Of a DNA stretch of 14,524 nt, positions 13,440-14,524 are shown piece after piece (within the stretch, counting starts at the first letter, position 1; the number at the start of each line of letters is the position of its first letter). A model generated the notes under the pieces. It was not told where the DNA came from, ran no database searches, and saw nothing but the letters and a program-made list of their open reading frames with translations. The translations under genes and the position numbers were made by a program. Origin of the DNA: an uncultured Oscillospiraceae bacterium. GTDB lineage: Bacteria > Bacillota > Clostridia > Oscillospirales > Oscillospiraceae. The stretch is from the NCBI GenBank assembly GCA_944385645.1, contig CALWYA010000015.1:1-14524 (forward strand), in the 5' to 3' direction.

Positions 13440-14524
13440 ATGAAGCTGTCCTTTTTCGGCGCCGCCCACGCGGTCACCGGCAGCTGCCACTGCCTGGAGG
13501 TGGGGGGGAAGAAGCTCCTCATCGACTGCGGACTGCAGCAGGGCCGGGACGAGCACGACGACAACGCCCTGGACTTCGTCCCGGGCTATATCGACGCGGT
13601 GCTGGTCACCCACGCCCACATTGACCACTCGGGCCGCATTCCCCTGCTGGCCAAGGAGGGGTTCTCCGGTCCCATCTACGCCACCCGCCTCACCGCCCAG
13701 CTCATGTCCATCATGCTCCGGGACTCGGCCCACATCCAGGAGAGCGACGCCCAGTGGCAGAACCAGAAGGGCCGCCGGGCCGGCCGGCCCGACGTGGAGC
13801 CCCTGTACACCCTGGCCGACGCCGAGGCCGCCCTGGAGCTGGTCCAGGCCCGGGAGTACGGCCAGATCTTCGAGGTGTGCCCCGGGGTGAAGGCCCGGTT
13901 CCGGGACGCGGGCCACCTGCTGGGCTCCTCCATCGTAGAGCTGTGGGTCACCGAGGGGAGACAGGAGCGCAAGCTGGTCTTCTCCGGCGACCTGGGCAAC
14001 GTGGATCAGCCCATCATCCGGGACCCCTCCTTCCTGTCCGAGGCCGACTATGTGGTGATGGAGTCCACCTACGGCGACCGGGACCACGAGCCACCGGAGA
14101 GCTATACCGGGGCCCTGGCCCAGCTCATCGACCAGGTGTTTGCCCAGGGGGGCAACATTGTCATCCCCTCCTTTGCCGTGGGCCGCACCCAGGAGCTGCT
14201 CTACTTCATCCGGGAGATCAAGGACCAGGGGCTGGTGAAGAGCTACCCCAATTTCACCGTCTGCGTGGACAGCCCCCTGGCCGCCGAGGCCACCCGGATC
14301 TACGCCGGCGACCTCCACGGCTATCTGGACGAGGAGGCCATCGCCGTCATCCAGGGGGGCGACGACCTGTTCACCTTCCCCGGCCTCACCCTCACCCAGT
14401 CCACCGAGGAGTCCAAGGCCCTGAACGCCGACCGGACCCCCAAGATCATCATCTCCGCCTCCGGCATGTGCGACGCCGGCCGCATCCGCCACCACCTGAA
14501 GCACAACCTGTGGCGGCCGGAGTG
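13440..14524 (+). CDS. Beta-CASP metallo-beta-lactamase RNase, N-terminal part
   Basis: The frame opens at ATG13440 (AGGAGG 8 nt upstream) and runs off the window, so about 361 residues are visible of a family that is usually 450-550 long. It is a cytoplasmic zinc-dependent ribonuclease-like protein of the CPSF/RNase J superfamily, in the bacterial MBL-fold RNA exonuclease group (Ysh1/COG1236 type). Motifs: FFGAAHAVTGSC at the N-terminus, THAHIDHSG (His58, His60, Asp62, His63 zinc ligands), RDAGHLLGSS, FSGDLGN, ESTYGDRDH (motif A) and ISASGMCDAGRIRHHLKH (motif B region). No frameshift through the visible part. It is divergent from yabP with its own promoter and is not part of the sporulation operon. 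RNA target unknown. Confidence 0.92.
   Translation, partial: MKLSFFGAAHAVTGSCHCLEVGGKKLLIDCGLQQGRDEHDDNALDFVPGYIDAVLVTHAHIDHSGRIPLLAKEGFSGPIYATRLTAQLMSIMLRDSAHIQESDAQWQNQKGRRAGRPDVEPLYTLADAEAALELVQAREYGQIFEVCPGVKARFRDAGHLLGSSIVELWVTEGRQERKLVFSGDLGNVDQPIIRDPSFLSEADYVVMESTYGDRDHEPPESYTGALAQLIDQVFAQGGNIVIPSFAVGRTQELLYFIREIKDQGLVKSYPNFTVCVDSPLAAEATRIYAGDLHGYLDEEAIAVIQGGDDLFTFPGLTLTQSTEESKALNADRTPKIIISASGMCDAGRIRHHLKHNLWRPE

Noticed and set aside
1..14524. CRISPR arrays, transposases, phage genes, defence systems, tRNA or rRNA genes
   Set aside because: No regularly spaced repeat array, no transposase or integrase motif and no tRNA-like cloverleaf was seen; the window reads as ordinary chromosome.

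Overview
This is 14.5 kb of chromosomal DNA, rich in G+C, from an endospore-forming Clostridia lineage. The best guess is an Oscillospiraceae relative such as Flavonifractor, Pseudoflavonifractor or Lawsonibacter. That rests on three things: GC-heavy third codon positions, strong AGGAGG-type ribosome binding sites with Gram-positive promoters, and the sporulation/division block yabP-yabQ-divIC-S1 known from Firmicutes. The genus is inference. I see no tRNA, rRNA, CRISPR array, insertion sequence, phage gene or toxin-antitoxin pair.

Layout, left to right. (1) The 3' end of a sodium:solute symporter with its terminator (1-793). (2) A monocistronic Amidohydro_2 metal-dependent hydrolase (947-1798). 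(3) Two tandem, separately transcribed secreted alpha/beta-hydrolases (2004-4502 and 4785-6722). They share a signal peptide and a copper-amine-oxidase-N-like domain, but carry different catalytic parts and end in nearly identical hairpins. (4) On the minus strand, nagB (glucosamine-6-phosphate deaminase) and then dus (tRNA-dihydrouridine synthase), with a terminator-like hairpin between them. (5) A divergent HD-domain hydrolase (8908-9492), convergent with long-form hpf (9565-10116, minus). (6) A COG1228-type amidohydrolase on the minus strand (10279-11436). Upstream of it is a spacer holding a plus-strand promoter and an intrinsic terminator with no plus-strand gene between them, which is a candidate small RNA. 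(7) The minus-strand cluster yabP-yabQ-divIC-S1 (13292 down to 11680), headed by a sigma-E-like promoter. (8) Divergent from it, the 5' part of a beta-CASP metallo-beta-lactamase RNase (13440 to the window end).

Most genes are housekeeping (translation hibernation, tRNA modification, RNA processing), amino-sugar catabolism or sporulation. The most unusual part is the secreted hydrolase pair. The first protein appears to contain two alpha/beta-hydrolase units: an upstream one with Gly at the nucleophile position (GYGEG) and a downstream one with an intact GHSLG elbow and a canonical EF-hand-like loop between them. The second has an Ig-like segment and a GNSRG elbow. Several leaders (both secreted hydrolases, the HD gene, hpf, the minus-strand amidohydrolase) place a hairpin near the predicted mRNA 5' end or just before the ribosome binding site.
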